Source: Sphingobium sp. AP50 | Lineage (GTDB): Bacteria > Pseudomonadota > Alphaproteobacteria > Sphingomonadales > Sphingomonadaceae | DNA length: 64,000 nucleotides | Assembly (NCBI RefSeq): GCF_900109095.1 | Contig: NZ_FNYZ01000001.1 | Location: forward strand, 124,001-188,000 | Direction: 5' to 3' | Part shown: one piece after another, positions 36,380-46,655 of the stretch | Layout: the number at the start of each line of letters is the position of its first letter | Position numbering within the stretch: the stretch's first letter is position 1 | Translations under genes and position numbers: made by a program | The notes under the pieces: model-generated | Told to the model about the DNA's origin: nothing | Databases searched by the model: none | Seen by the model: the letters and a program-made list of their open reading frames with translations, nothing else

Positions 36380-37588
36380 ATGGAACGCTTCGATGTCGTG
36401 ATTTTGGGGGGCGGGCTGGTTGGCCTGACCCTGGCTATCGCTCTTTCCGGCCATGGCGTGCGCTGCGCCGTGATCGACCCGGCCGATCCGGTCGCGACCA
36501 CCGCCGCCGGTTTCGATGGTCGCGTGTCGGCGATCAGTTCGACCAGCTTCGCCATGATGAACGCGATCGGCGTCGGCAAGCATCTGGCGGGCAAGGGCTG
36601 CCCCATCGATCGCATCTGGGTCAGCGACGGGCTGGAGCCGGGCGCGCTCGACTTCGTGCCGGATGAGGATGATGGCGTCATGGGGACGATGTTCCCCAAT
36701 CGCGACCTGCGCATCGCGTTGGCGCAGACGGCGGCGGAGGCAAAGAACCTCACATTCTTCCAGCCCGACCGCGCGGTGCAGGTGGACCGCAATGCCGATG
36801 GCGTATCGTTGACGCTGGCGAGCGGCGCGACGATCGAAGGCGCGCTGCTGGTCGCGGCGGAAGGACGCAACAGCCCCACGCGCGAAGCAGCGGGCATCAA
36901 CACGACGCGCTGGCAATATAAGCACACCGCCATGGTGACGGCGATCGACCATGAGGTGCCGCACGCCAACACCGCCTATGAAATCTTCTATGTCGGCGGC
37001 CCCTTCGCGCTGCTGCCGATGCTGCCGGGCACCCGCTCCGCCGTCGTGTGGACCGTGCCCACCGAGCAGGCACCGGCGATGATGAAGCTGTCCGAACGCG
37101 CCTGGCTGGCCGAGGCGCAGAAGCGGATCGGCGGCTTTCTGGGCGATATCGCGCTGGCCGGACCGCGCTCCTCCTATCCGCTGGGTTTCCACCATGCCGC
37201 GCGCATCACCGACACGCGCCTCGCGCTGGTGGGGGATAGCGCGCATGCCATCCATCCGATCGCGGGGCAGGGCGTGAACCTTGGCTTCCGCGATGTCGCC
37301 GCGCTGGTCGAAGTGCTGGTGGAAGGCATGCGCCTCGGCCTCGATCCGGGCGATGCGCAACTGCTCGCCCGCTATCAGCGCTGGCGCGGCCTCGACACGA
37401 TGATGACCAGCGTCGCGATGGACGGCCTCGTCCGCCTGTTCGACGTGCCGGGCAAGATCCCGTCACTGGTCCGCCGCGCGGGACTGGCAGCGGTGCAGCG
37501 CAGCGGCATGCTCAAGAACCGATTCATGGCCGAAGCGCGCGGCCAGTCCGGCGCGCTGCCTAGGCTGCTGACGGGCGAGATGATCTAA
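36380..37588 (+). CDS. UbiH/UbiF-family FAD monooxygenase
   Basis: 402 residues. FAD-binding GGGLVGLTLAIALSGHG at the N-terminus, a central substrate domain, and DTRLALVGDSAHAIHPIAGQGVNLGFRDV, the Coq6/UbiH signature. Family members hydroxylate the ring of ubiquinone precursors at the inner membrane. Which ring position it serves cannot be told by eye. It stands alone. Confidence 0.9.
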   Translation: MERFDVVILGGGLVGLTLAIALSGHGVRCAVIDPADPVATTAAGFDGRVSAISSTSFAMMNAIGVGKHLAGKGCPIDRIWVSDGLEPGALDFVPDEDDGVMGTMFPNRDLRIALAQTAAEAKNLTFFQPDRAVQVDRNADGVSLTLASGATIEGALLVAAEGRNSPTREAAGINTTRWQYKHTAMVTAIDHEVPHANTAYEIFYVGGPFALLPMLPGTRSAVVWTVPTEQAPAMMKLSERAWLAEAQKRIGGFLGDIALAGPRSSYPLGFHHAARITDTRLALVGDSAHAIHPIAGQGVNLGFRDVAALVEVLVEGMRLGLDPGDAQLLARYQRWRGLDTMMTSVAMDGLVRLFDVPGKIPSLVRRAGLAAVQRSGMLKNRFMAEARGQSGALPRLLTGEMI

Positions 37589-37673
37589 AGTATAAACTCT
37601 TCGCCGGTCGCGTTATTCCATAGTATTTCTTTCTGCTTCTGATAGCTTCCTCCTTGGGTCGAGAGGGGGTGTT

Positions 37674-38129
37674 ATGAAGAAGCATTTTCTATTCGTTTCC
37701 GGCTGGCTGGTTGCAGCGTCGCTGACTGGCAGCGCGTTGGCAGCGGACAAGGCAACCGGCTGGAAAAACTGGGCGGACCATGCCGAACGGATTTCCGCAG
37801 CCGCCGATACCGGTGATCTGGGCGCTGTCTCGCAGGCCTGCCAGGGATCGACCTCGACCATCATCTCGCAGGGGTTCCAGTTCCCCTATTGGGCGCAGAT
37901 GCTCCCGCAATTCTGCAATGTTTACAAGGCGGAGAGCCGCAAGCGCCTCGTCACGATGAAAAGCTGGCGCGCGGAATGCAAATCGCTTCGCAGCCGCATG
38001 TCCAGCCTGTCCAAGGCCGAACCGGTGGCGGAAGAACCGCGCGCCGAACCATTGGCGAAACATATGGCGGCGACATTGCAGGCGCTGGACGTTCGGGAAT
38101 GTTCGCACAAGCCCGAACGGGAAAGATAG
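37674..38129 (+). CDS. Hypothetical exported protein
   Basis: 151 residues, ribosome site GAGAGGGGG. The signal peptide ends at SALAAD. The mature part is helical with four cysteines (SQACQGS, QFCNVYK, AECKSL, RECSHK) that could form two disulfides in the periplasm. The family is not recognised. The 85-bp leader is AT-rich relative to its surroundings. Confidence 0.75.
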   Translation: MKKHFLFVSGWLVAASLTGSALAADKATGWKNWADHAERISAAADTGDLGAVSQACQGSTSTIISQGFQFPYWAQMLPQFCNVYKAESRKRLVTMKSWRAECKSLRSRMSSLSKAEPVAEEPRAEPLAKHMAATLQALDVRECSHKPERER

Positions 38130-38176
38130 GACGAGGCAGGCAGCCGGGGCGACGGGCTAGTTGCCCCGGCAAGCCG

Positions 38177-38689
38177 TCACAGCATCCGCCGCAGCACATC
38201 ATCCTTCAGCAGGACATGATGGCGCAGCGCCGCGCCCACATGCAGGATGATCAGCGCGACCCACAGCCAGGGCAGCAATTCATGCGCGCCGCGCGACAGG
38301 CCGACGATCGCGTCGCCCTTCGCCACGCCGAATTTCGGCACGTCGAACAGGAAGAACCAGTTGAGCGGGCGCGGCCCGGCCGATGACATGATCCAGCCCG
38401 ACAGCGGCAGGATCAGCATCAGCGCATAGAAAATGAAATGCGTCGCATGCGCGGCCCCTTTCTCCCACAGCGGCATCGCGGCGGGCAGCGCCGGGGCGCG
38501 ATGGGTCAGCCGCCAGATGATCCGCAACAGGGTCAGCGCCAATACGGTCAGGCCGATCGATTTATGCACGGGCATCACCGCCCAGTCCTTGGGCAGCGCC
38601 TCATGCGCGAAGCCGAAGAAGAGATTGCCCACTATCAGGACGGCGATGATCCAGTGCAGGGCACGGGCGACGGAGGTATAACGGGCCAT
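38177..38689 (-). CDS. Cytochrome b561
   Basis: 170 residues, four membrane helices with histidines placed for two b haems: HWIIAVLIVGN in helix 1, VHKSIGLTVLALTLLR in helix 2, ATHFIFYALMLILP in helix 3, ILHVGAALRHHVL in helix 4. The family moves electrons between quinol and periplasmic acceptors or oxygen. A transposed role with the lipid-anchored cytochrome c at 2164 is only speculation. Confidence 0.92.
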   Translation of the reverse strand: MARYTSVARALHWIIAVLIVGNLFFGFAHEALPKDWAVMPVHKSIGLTVLALTLLRIIWRLTHRAPALPAAMPLWEKGAAHATHFIFYALMLILPLSGWIMSSAGPRPLNWFFLFDVPKFGVAKGDAIVGLSRGAHELLPWLWVALIILHVGAALRHHVLLKDDVLRRML

Positions 38690-38784
38690 GGGCTGCTCCT
38701 TTTGGGATGTCGGCCAAAGCCATGGCCATCCTACCCGATGCCCATGGCCTCACTCTGTTATGGGCCGCCCGCTGGGACGGCCCA

Positions 38785-40728
38785 TCAACCCTGACGATTG
38801 GCGACCAGATTGTCCACCACCGACGGGTCGGCCAAAGTGCTGGTGTCGCCCAGCGCCTGTGCCGACACCTCGCCCTCGGCGATCTTGCGCAGGATGCGGC
38901 GCATGATTTTGCCCGATCGTGTCTTGGGCAGGCCCGGCGCGAACTGGATAGCGTCCGGCGTGGCGATCGGCCCGATTTCGGTCCGCACCCATTGCACCAA
39001 AGTCTTGCGCAGCGCGTCGTTCGCCTCTTCGCCGCTGTTCAGCGTGACATAGGCATAGATGCCCTGTCCCTTGATATCATGGGGGAAGCCGACCACCGCT
39101 GCCTCGGCGACGCTTTCATGCAGCACCAGCGCGCTTTCGACCTCGGCCGTGCCCATGCGGTGGCCCGACACGTTGATCACGTCATCGACCCGGCCGGTGA
39201 TCCAGTAATAGCCGTCCGCGTCGCGGCGTGCGCCGTCTCCGGTCGTATATTTGCCGGGGAAGGTGCTGAAATAGGTCTGGAAAAAGCGTTCATGATCGCC
39301 CCACACGGTGCGCATCTGCCCCGGCCAGCTCCCCGCGATGACCAGATTGCCCTCGGTCGCGCCCTCCAGCACCTTGCCCTCGCCATCCAGTATCTGCGGC
39401 ACCACGCCGGGCATGGGGAAGGTCGCCGAACCCGGCTTCAGGTCGGTGGCGCCCGGCGTCGGCGCGATCATTGCGCCGCCCGTCTCGGTCTGCCACCAGG
39501 TGTCGATGATCGGGCAGCGATCCTCGCCCACGACATGATGATACCAGCGCCAGGCCTCCGGATTGATCGGCTCGCCCACCGTGCCCAGCACCCGTAACGA
39601 CTTGCGGCTGGTGGAATGGACGAAATCGTCGCCCTCCTTCATCAGCGCGCGCAGCGCCGTGGGGGCGGTGAAGATGGTCTGCACCTGATGCCGGTCGACC
39701 ACCTGCCAGATGCGCGCGGGCGTGGGATAATTGGGCACGCCCTCATAGATCAGCGTGGTCGCGCCATTGGCCAGCGGGCCATAGACGATATAGCTATGGC
39801 CCGTGACCCAGCCGATATCGGCCGCGCACCAGTAGATGTCGCCGGGCCGATAATCGAAGCACATTTCATGGGTCAGGCTGGCCCACAGCAGATAGCCGCC
39901 GGTGGTGTGCAGCACGCCCTTGGGCTTGCCGGTCGAACCGGACGTATAGAGGATGAACAGCGGATCTTCCGCCTGCATCGGTTCGGGCGGGCAGTCGGCG
40001 GACACGGCTGCCGCTTCCTCATGCAGCCACAGGTCGCGGCCATCCTGCATCAGGATCGCGCCGCCCGTGGCCTTGACCACGATGACCTTCCTGACGCTGG
40101 GGCATTCCTTCAGCGCGGCGTCGACATTGGCCTTCAGCGGCACGCTCTTGCCCGCGCGGCGGCCTTCGTCGGCGGTGATGACGATGTTGGAATCGCAATC
40201 GATGATGCGGCCCGCCAGCGCTTCGGGCGAAAAGCCACCGAAGACGACGCTGTGGATCGCGCCGATCCGCGCGCAGGCCAGCAGGGCAAAGGCCGCTTCC
40301 GGGATCATTGGCAGATAGAGGGTGATGCGGTCGCCCTTCTTGGCGCCCGCTTCCTTCAGCACATTGGCAAAGCGGCACACTTCTTCATGCAGTTGCGCAT
40401 AGCTGTAGCGGCGCGGCTCCGCATCGGGCGAATCGGGTTCCCACAGGATTGCCGTCTGGTCGGCCCGCTCCGCCAGATGCCGGTCGACGCAATTGGCGCT
40501 GACGTTCAATATGCCGTCGGCAAACCATTTCACGCCGAAATCGGCTTCGTGAAAGCTGCTTTCATTGGCTTTCGTCGGCGCGCTGATCCAGTCCAGCCGC
40601 TGCGCCTTCTCCAGCCAATAGGCATCGGCATCGTCGATGGAGCGCGCATAATCGGCCTCGCGCGCGGCCCGGTCCATCAATGCTCCCTTGGCCCAGCTTT
40701 CGGGCACCGGGAAGAAATCGTCAGACAT
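38785..40728 (-). CDS. acs: Acetyl-CoA synthetase
   Basis: 647 residues from the ATG preceded by AAGGATG; the frame continues upstream but the family starts here. AMP-forming synthetase: [51 protein letters not shown] and the [11 protein letters not shown] lysine, which is acetylated to switch off the enzyme in other bacteria. It activates acetate for the TCA cycle. It stands alone leftward. Confidence 0.97.
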   Translation of the reverse strand: MSDDFFPVPESWAKGALMDRAAREADYARSIDDADAYWLEKAQRLDWISAPTKANESSFHEADFGVKWFADGILNVSANCVDRHLAERADQTAILWEPDSPDAEPRRYSYAQLHEEVCRFANVLKEAGAKKGDRITLYLPMIPEAAFALLACARIGAIHSVVFGGFSPEALAGRIIDCDSNIVITADEGRRAGKSVPLKANVDAALKECPSVRKVIVVKATGGAILMQDGRDLWLHEEAAAVSADCPPEPMQAEDPLFILYTSGSTGKPKGVLHTTGGYLLWASLTHEMCFDYRPGDIYWCAADIGWVTGHSYIVYGPLANGATTLIYEGVPNYPTPARIWQVVDRHQVQTIFTAPTALRALMKEGDDFVHSTSRKSLRVLGTVGEPINPEAWRWYHHVVGEDRCPIIDTWWQTETGGAMIAPTPGATDLKPGSATFPMPGVVPQILDGEGKVLEGATEGNLVIAGSWPGQMRTVWGDHERFFQTYFSTFPGKYTTGDGARRDADGYYWITGRVDDVINVSGHRMGTAEVESALVLHESVAEAAVVGFPHDIKGQGIYAYVTLNSGEEANDALRKTLVQWVRTEIGPIATPDAIQFAPGLPKTRSGKIMRRILRKIAEGEVSAQALGDTSTLADPSVVDNLVANRQG

Positions 40729-40912
40729 CAAGCATCCTTTCCATCGCGAAACCATTATTGCGGTCACTTCTATCGCCTTGATAGCAGGATCGAAAGGCCG
40801 GACCATGATCTTTGCCGCCATCCTTTTGGCCAATATTGCCATGCAGCATGATCATCGTCGGGACATTTTGCCGCTTCCCCCAATGCGCGGGCGCGCCTAA
40901 CAGGGATCGCCT

Positions 40913-41584
40913 ATGTGGTTGCTTTACCAATTCCCGCTCTGCCCCTTTTCGCGCAAGGTCCGGCTTCTCCTTGGGGAGAAGGGGATCGGCTATGATCTGG
41001 TGCGCGAATCGCCCTGGGCGATGCGCGACGAATTTCTCGATCTCAATCCCGCCGGGCTGACCCCGGTGATGGTGGATGAGGAACGCGGCGTGACCCTGCT
41101 CGACAGTCAGGCGATCTGCGAATATTTCGAGGAGACGGTGGAGAAAGTCCCGCTCATCTCCGGCACGGCGGCGGGCCGGGCGGAGGTGCGACGGCTGACC
41201 GCCTTTTTCGACCAGAGCTTCTATGGTGATGTGGTCGGCCCGTTGCTGCACGAACGGATGAAGAAGCGACTGATCGAACGGGCGCCGCCGGATGCGCGCG
41301 TGCTGCGGGAGGCGATGAAGCGCGCCAATGTCCATATGGATTATATGGATTATCTGCTCGACCATCGCAGCTGGATGGCGGGAGGGACGCTCAGTCTGGC
41401 CGATATCGCGGCGGCGGCGCATCTGTCGGTGGCGGATTATCTGGGCGGGATCGACTGGGCCGGGCATGAACCGGTCAAGCGCTGGTATGCCGGCTTCAAG
41501 TCGCGGCCATCCTTCCGGCCGCTCCTGTCGGAACGGATGGAAATCATCACCCCGCCGCCCCATTATGAAAAACCCGATTTCTAA
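40913..41584 (+). CDS. Glutathione S-transferase family protein
   Basis: 223 residues. A thioredoxin-fold N-terminal domain with CPFSRKVRLLLGEKG and PVMVDEERGVTLLDSQAICEYFE for glutathione binding, and an all-helical C-terminal domain with GGTLSLADIAAAAHL. The CPFS position suggests a cysteine-type (Omega/Beta-like) enzyme. Substrate unknown. The 184 bp upstream, shared with acs, show no clear motif. Confidence 0.9.
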   Translation: MWLLYQFPLCPFSRKVRLLLGEKGIGYDLVRESPWAMRDEFLDLNPAGLTPVMVDEERGVTLLDSQAICEYFEETVEKVPLISGTAAGRAEVRRLTAFFDQSFYGDVVGPLLHERMKKRLIERAPPDARVLREAMKRANVHMDYMDYLLDHRSWMAGGTLSLADIAAAAHLSVADYLGGIDWAGHEPVKRWYAGFKSRPSFRPLLSERMEIITPPPHYEKPDF

Positions 41585-41620
41585 GAGCGCTGGGCGTTAA
41601 ATTGGGATCACCTAATCTCT

Positions 41621-41679
41621 GTTCGTCCTGAGCCTGTCGAAGGACGTGCGAAACGTCCTTCGACAGGCTCAGGACGAAC
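41621..41679. repeat. Family A inverted repeat, intact copy
   Basis: A perfect 27-bp inverted repeat: arms 41621-41647 and 41653-41679 around GCGAA. The arms hold GTCCTGAGCCTGTCGAAGG and its complement. It lies between the GST and diguanylate cyclase genes, which converge, so it could act on both mRNA ends. Confidence 0.92.
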
Positions 41680-41725
41680 GGCCCATATTAGAAGCGCGCT
41701 GCTATAAACACGCGAGCGAAGGCCG

Positions 41726-42883
41726 TCAGTCGGACTCCGCCGCCAGATAGACGCGATTGCGACCATGTTCCTTGGCGAGATATAGCGCACGATCCGCCGC
41801 CTTTAGCGCGGCGCGCGGGTCTTCATAGGCCAGCACATTGGCGACGCCGGCGGAAAAGCTCACCCGCTCCATTCGTTCGCCATTGGTGCGGTTCACCAGG
41901 CTGCGATTGGCCAGATCCTCACGCACGCCGTCCACCGCCTCGCAAGTCTCGGCCGCGGTCTTGCCCCGGAACAGCATCACGAATTCCTCGCCGCCATGCC
42001 GCGCGACATGGCAGCGGTCGTTGGAAATCTTGGCCAGCAGGCCCGCGACGAACTTCAGCACCCGGTCGCCGGTGTCATGACCGTGCGTGTCGTTGATATT
42101 CTTGAAATGGTCGATATCGCAGAAGGCGACCGACAGGGTTTCATGCTGTTCCTGCGCCAGCGCCAGTTCTTCACGCAGCACGCCTTCAAAGGCGCGACGG
42201 TTGGGCAGGCCAGTTAGATGGTCATGCTCGGCCGCGCGGCGGGCCGTCTCCAGGCTCGATTTCAGCGCTTGCGTCTGCTTCTGATTTTCGCGCAGCTGGC
42301 TTTCCACCTGCCGCGTCTTTTCCACCATCGACCGGGTCAGGCCGACCAGTCGTGACAGAACCGGCTCGCTATCGCCACCGGCGGCCAGATCCTTGGCCTG
42401 CTCTTGCAGCGCGGCGCCATAATCCTTCGCCGAATTGCGCGATTCATGCATCAGCCCGGTGAACTGGCCCAGATTTTCCTCGACCTTGTCCAGCATCGAT
42501 GCGAGCGATTCGGGCGTGATTTCATCGGCGCGCTGTTCGGCGGCGACCGATTCGATCCAGCTGTTGGTGATCTTGCCTCGTTCCATCATGACCGCGCGGA
42601 TCGCCTTCTCGACGCCGATATTAGCCCCGGTCAGATAATCGAGCGCGACGCTGAAGTTGATCGGCGTCAGGTCAAGGTCATGAGCGAACAGGAAATCGCC
42701 GATATCCCCATAAAGCTGGCGACGGCGGTTGATTTCCCGATTGGAGGCGGTGCCGGTTCGCGGCCGCTGCTCTTCTTCCTCGTCCGACTCCTCGACCTTG
42801 CCGGAAAGCCCTCTGGCCCAGCGCGCCAGACGGTCGGTTAGCCCATGTTGCGGACTAGCGGATGAAGATGGTGCCCCAGTCAT
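41726..42883 (-). CDS. GGDEF diguanylate cyclase
   Basis: 385 residues from ATG 42883. An acidic, disordered N-terminus is followed by a helical domain (about 45-210) with coiled-coil character (VEKTRQVESQLRENQKQTQALK), and a GGDEF domain (about 215-385): DHLTGLPNRRAFE, CDIDHFKNINDTHGHDTGD and the active motif GGEEF. The four residues at the I-site position read NDRC, not RxxD, so product inhibition may be absent. It is soluble and makes c-di-GMP; the input signal is unknown. Confidence 0.93.
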   Translation of the reverse strand: MTGAPSSSASPQHGLTDRLARWARGLSGKVEESDEEEEQRPRTGTASNREINRRRQLYGDIGDFLFAHDLDLTPINFSVALDYLTGANIGVEKAIRAVMMERGKITNSWIESVAAEQRADEITPESLASMLDKVEENLGQFTGLMHESRNSAKDYGAALQEQAKDLAAGGDSEPVLSRLVGLTRSMVEKTRQVESQLRENQKQTQALKSSLETARRAAEHDHLTGLPNRRAFEGVLREELALAQEQHETLSVAFCDIDHFKNINDTHGHDTGDRVLKFVAGLLAKISNDRCHVARHGGEEFVMLFRGKTAAETCEAVDGVREDLANRSLVNRTNGERMERVSFSAGVANVLAYEDPRAALKAADRALYLAKEHGRNRVYLAAESD

Positions 42884-43009
42884 GATGGCAATAACGGCTG
42901 CGGCCAAACAAGGTTAAGGGGCTGGCCACAAAGAATCACGGCGGCATCTTGGAAATGTGCGAAAGCGCGCATTTCGGGAGCCGCACCGGCAGCGCGTTTC
43001 CCAAAAAAA

Positions 43010-43891
43010 TCAGATGTCCGCGGCAATCAGCCAGTCGCGGAAGATGCGCACGGCCCGCGTCTGCAACGCCCGCGGGCGGCAGACGAAGAAGTAGCGATAG
43101 GGGCTGTCGACATGGATCGGGAACAGCCGCATCAGCCGTGGATCGCCTGATTGCTCATAATGGCTGGCATGCATCACCGCCACGCCCAGCCCCTGCGCCG
43201 CCGCCTCCAGCATCAGCTGGCCCGAATCATAATTGTCGATCGCCAGCGGTTGCAGGTCGGGCAGGCCCGCCGCTTCCTTCCAGGCATCGAACGACAATGC
43301 CATGTCGCGGTGAAGCAGCACGGTCTGCTGCGCCAGTTCTTCGGGCGATTTCAGCGCCTGCGGTCCTTCGCCCAGCTGCCGCCGCCCGATCAGATAGACT
43401 TCTTCATGGTCCAGTTCATGGGCATAGAGCGCCGGATCGATATCCTTGGCCATCAGCACGATCGCCGCGTCCAGCCCTTCGCCAAGACGCGCCACGGCGT
43501 GGGGCGTCGTTTCGATATCGATATGCAATTGGGGATGCTGCTGGCGCAACCGGCCCAGATGCGGGAACAGGCGCTGCGTCGCGAACAGCGGCATAACCGC
43601 CAGCCGCAATCGCAGCTGGTTGCCGCCGCTCTGGATATTTTCCAGCGCCTGGCTCAGCGAATCGAGCGCGGGGGCGATATCGTCCAGCAGGCGCTGCCCG
43701 TCGACATTGATCTCCAGCGCCTGATGCTTCCGGTCGAACAGCGGGCGGCCGATGAATCGCTCCAGCGCCTGCACCCGGCGGCTCAGCGCCGGAGTCGACA
43801 GGGCGAGTTCTTCGGCGGCCGCCTTGACGGAACCAAGGCGGGCAACCTGAACAAAGGCCTCCAGGGCCGTTAGGGGCGGCAATCTGCGCAT
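43010..43891 (-). CDS. LysR-family transcriptional regulator
   Basis: 293 residues from ATG 43891 (MRRLPPLTALEAF); the longer frame lacks family similarity. The N-terminal HTH (LGSVKAAAEELALSTPALSRRVQALE) resembles GcvA/AmpR types; the C-terminal substrate domain is complete. A TGCAA-N3-TTGCA palindrome lies about 120 bp upstream. It is divergent from the CDC48-like gene with over 300 bp between. Target unknown. Confidence 0.9.
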   Translation of the reverse strand: MRRLPPLTALEAFVQVARLGSVKAAAEELALSTPALSRRVQALERFIGRPLFDRKHQALEINVDGQRLLDDIAPALDSLSQALENIQSGGNQLRLRLAVMPLFATQRLFPHLGRLRQQHPQLHIDIETTPHAVARLGEGLDAAIVLMAKDIDPALYAHELDHEEVYLIGRRQLGEGPQALKSPEELAQQTVLLHRDMALSFDAWKEAAGLPDLQPLAIDNYDSGQLMLEAAAQGLGVAVMHASHYEQSGDPRLMRLFPIHVDSPYRYFFVCRPRALQTRAVRIFRDWLIAADI

Positions 43892-43971
43892 AATCTGTAA
43901 AAGTCCGAAGCCGATCCGCTGCGCCGCGTCAATTCTATTTATCGAACGGCGCGCATCCCGGTTCCAAGCAT

Positions 43972-44080
43972 CCTGCACATAGAGAGCAGGAAAATGGGAG
44001 AAATGGCAAGATGCAATTTTTGCAACTCATCGGATTATTTCGCACTCGCAAAAAATCATGCCGCACTGCACATAGAGCAG
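43972..44080. repeat. Direct repeat of CTGCACATAGAG(AG)CAGG
   Basis: The motif occurs at about 43972-43990 and 44064-44080 in the LysR/CDC48 intergenic region; the first copy has two extra bases. Each copy is itself weakly self-complementary (CTGC...GCAG). It could mark regulator binding or a duplicated promoter. Confidence 0.5.
44012..44024. promoter_or_regulatory. Possible LysR-type binding site
   Basis: TGCAA-TTT-TTGCA is a perfect 5-3-5 palindrome and fits the loose T-N11-A pattern of LysR regulators. It lies between the two direct repeats, 121 bp upstream of the LysR start. Confidence 0.4.
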
Positions 44081-44111
44081 GCCTTTTAGGCATCCTCTCC
44101 TAAAAACTTTC

Positions 44112-44141
44112 AGGGCTGGCTTTCGGGCTGGCCCTTTTTTT
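44112..44141 (+). terminator. Orphan rho-independent terminator
   Basis: AGGGCTGGC pairs with GCTGGCCCT through two G-T wobbles around TTTCGG and is followed by seven T. It points rightward 85 bp before the CDC48-like start, with no rightward gene upstream. It may end a small transcript starting near 43990-44090 or attenuate transcription into the ATPase gene. Confidence 0.75.
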
Positions 44142-44225
44142 GTCTTTCGCGGTCGCGAGCGCGGGGTCTTTCCGATCGCCGCTGCGTTTCCTATCTTCTT
44201 GGCGAACCATAAGCGGGGACGATGC

Positions 44226-46520
44226 GTGGCCGATCAGGAACAGACAGGACGCCGGATTCAGGTCGCCAATGCGCGGCCGGAGGATGCAGGACGCGGATTG
44301 GCGCGGATGCCGCTGGCCGTCATGGCCGAACTGCATCTGGCCGAAGGCGATGTGATCGAGATTATCGGCAAGCGGCCGACCTCCGCCCGGGTGGTGCGCC
44401 CCTATAAGGAAGATGAGGGGCTGGACGTGCTCCGGCTCGACGGTCTGCAACGCGCCAATGCCGGTGTCGGATCGGGCGATTTCGTCCAGATCGCGAAAAT
44501 TGAGCCTCGTCAGGCCCAGCGCGTCGTGTTCGCGCCTGCACAAAATAACCTCCGACTTCAGGGCAATCCCGAAGCGCTCAAGCGCGTTTTCTTTCAGCGG
44601 CCGCTGGCGGCGGGCGATGTCGTCGCGACCGCTGGTCAGCAACAGGTGCCGCCCGGCGACATGCCGCCCCAGTTGCGCCAGATGCTGGCCGCACCGGCCT
44701 ACGCCCTTCAGGAAATCCGCCTGGTCGTGGTGTCGACCGTGCCCAAGGGCGTTGTTCATATCGATGCGGAAACCGAAGTCGAACTGCGCGCCGAATATGA
44801 GGAGCCGCGCGAATCGCGCCGTGCCGACGTCACTTATGACGATGTCGGCGGCATGGCCGAAACGATCGACCAGTTGCGCGAAATGGTCGAACTGCCGCTG
44901 CGCTATCCCGAATTGTTCGAGCGGCTGGGCGTCGATCCGCCCAAGGGCGTCTTGCTGCACGGCCCGCCGGGCACCGGCAAGACCCGGCTCGCCCGCGCCG
45001 TCGCCAATGAATCGGAAGCGGAATTCTTCCTGATCAACGGGCCGGAGATCATGGGGTCGGCCTATGGCGAATCGGAAAAGCAACTGCGCGAGATATTCGA
45101 GGCGGCGGCCAAGTCCGCGCCCTCGATCCTGTTCATAGACGAGATCGATTCGATCGCGCCCAAGCGCGGCAATGTGACCGGCGAGACGGAAAAGCGCCTC
45201 GTCGCCCAGTTGCTGACTCTGATGGACGGCCTGGAACCGCGCACCAACCTCGTCGTCATCGCCGCGACCAATCGGCCCGAAGCGATTGACGAGGCGCTGC
45301 GCCGTCCCGGCCGCTTCGACCGGGAAATCGTGGTCGGCGTTCCCGATGAGCGGGGGCGGCGCGAAATCCTGGGTATCCACACGCGCGGCATGCCGCTGGG
45401 GGACAAGGTCGACCTCGCGGAACTGGCGCGCATGACCTACGGCTTCGTCGGTGCGGACCTCGCGGCGCTCAGCCGGGAGGCGGCGATCGAAACCGTGCGC
45501 CGCTTCATGCCCCGGCTCAATCTGGAGGAAGGGACGATCCCCGCCGACGTGCTGGAGGAACTCTCCGTCACGCGCGAGGACTTCATGGCCGCGATCAAGC
45601 GGGTCCAGCCGTCCGCCATGCGCGAAGTGATGGTGCAGGCGCCCAATATCGGCTGGTCCGATATCGGCGGGCTGGACGACGCACAGATGCGCCTGAAGGA
45701 AGGGGTGGAGCTGCCGCTCAAGGACCCCGACGCCTTCCGCCGGATCGGCATTCGCCCGGCCAAGGGCTTTCTGCTCTACGGCCCGCCCGGCACCGGCAAG
45801 ACCCTGCTGGCCAAGGCGGTCGCGCGGGAGGCGCAGGCCAACTTCATCGCCACCAAGTCGAGCGACCTCCTGTCCAAATGGTATGGCGAGAGCGAACAGC
45901 AGATCGCCCGCCTGTTCGCCCGTGCGCGGCAGGTGGCGCCCACCGTCATCTTCATCGACGAACTGGACAGTCTGGTCCCCGCGCGCGGCGGTGGGCTTGG
46001 CGAACCGGCGGTGACGGAACGGGTGGTCAACACCATCCTGGCTGAAATGGACGGGCTGGAGGAGTTGCAGTCGGTGGTCGTCATCGGCGCGACCAACCGG
46101 CCGACGCTGATCGATCCGGCGCTGCTGCGGCCTGGCCGGTTCGATGAACTGATCTATGTGCCGGTGCCCGATCAGGCCGGGCGACGGCGCATATTGGGCA
46201 TCCATACCGGCAAGATGCCGCTGGCCGATGATGTCGATCTGGATGCGCTGGCGGCACAGACCGAACGCTTCACCGGCGCCGATCTGGAAGATCTGGTCCG
46301 GCGCGCCGGTCTGGTGGCGCTGCGCCAGTCGCTCAGCGTGGCATCTGTGACGCAGGCGCATTTCGAAGCCGCGCTGGAAGAGACGCGCGCCTCGGTCACG
46401 CCAGAGATGGAGCGCGAATATGAGCAGATCCGCTCGCAACTGAAGCAGCGCGCGATGCAGGTCGATCCGATCGGCTTCGTCTCGCCCGGCATGTTGCGGC
46501 CGCGCGATCACACCGACTGA
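44226..46520 (+). CDS. CDC48/p97-type AAA+ ATPase
   Basis: 764 residues from the GTG at 44226, which has GCGGGGA upstream. An N-terminal double-psi barrel domain of CDC48 type (about 5-185) precedes two AAA modules. D1 has [17 protein letters not shown] and [10 protein letters not shown]2 has [23 protein letters not shown] and [19 protein letters not shown]. All catalytic residues are present in both. The family unfolds ubiquitin-like or aggregated proteins in eukaryotes and archaea; bacterial members are rarer and their substrates are poorly known. It is followed by a terminator. Confidence 0.93.
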   Translation: MADQEQTGRRIQVANARPEDAGRGLARMPLAVMAELHLAEGDVIEIIGKRPTSARVVRPYKEDEGLDVLRLDGLQRANAGVGSGDFVQIAKIEPRQAQRVVFAPAQNNLRLQGNPEALKRVFFQRPLAAGDVVATAGQQQVPPGDMPPQLRQMLAAPAYALQEIRLVVVSTVPKGVVHIDAETEVELRAEYEEPRESRRADVTYDDVGGMAETIDQLREMVELPLRYPELFERLGVDPPKGVLLHGPPGTGKTRLARAVANESEAEFFLINGPEIMGSAYGESEKQLREIFEAAAKSAPSILFIDEIDSIAPKRGNVTGETEKRLVAQLLTLMDGLEPRTNLVVIAATNRPEAIDEALRRPGRFDREIVVGVPDERGRREILGIHTRGMPLGDKVDLAELARMTYGFVGADLAALSREAAIETVRRFMPRLNLEEGTIPADVLEELSVTREDFMAAIKRVQPSAMREVMVQAPNIGWSDIGGLDDAQMRLKEGVELPLKDPDAFRRIGIRPAKGFLLYGPPGTGKTLLAKAVAREAQANFIATKSSDLLSKWYGESEQQIARLFARARQVAPTVIFIDELDSLVPARGGGLGEPAVTERVVNTILAEMDGLEELQSVVVIGATNRPTLIDPALLRPGRFDELIYVPVPDQAGRRRILGIHTGKMPLADDVDLDALAAQTERFTGADLEDLVRRAGLVALRQSLSVASVTQAHFEAALEETRASVTPEMEREYEQIRSQLKQRAMQVDPIGFVSPGMLRPRDHTD

Positions 46521-46531
46521 CCATGGTTGAT

Positions 46532-46573
46532 GCAAGGAGGGCGGATTGAACCAGTCCGCCCTCCTTGCGTTTT
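46532..46573 (+). terminator. Rho-independent terminator after the CDC48-like gene
   Basis: GCAAGGAGGGCGGA pairs perfectly with TCCGCCCTCCTTGC (14 bp) around TTGAACCAG and is followed by G and four T. Confidence 0.9.
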
Positions 46574-46655
46574 ATGACGGGCTTATTGCAAAGCCGCTTG
46601 CCAGTCGGCTTCGGATTTGCAAGGCCGTGACCATGGTACAGACAGGCGAGCGTTG

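Noticed and set aside
40804..40899. 31-codon ORF starting [14 protein letters not shown] between acs and the GST gene
   Set aside because: No ribosome site and no supporting context; it lies in a divergent promoter region.
44100..46535. 811-codon minus-strand frame opposite the CDC48-like gene
   Set aside because: Composition is typical of a third-position GC shadow and no motif is present; the plus strand has two full AAA modules.
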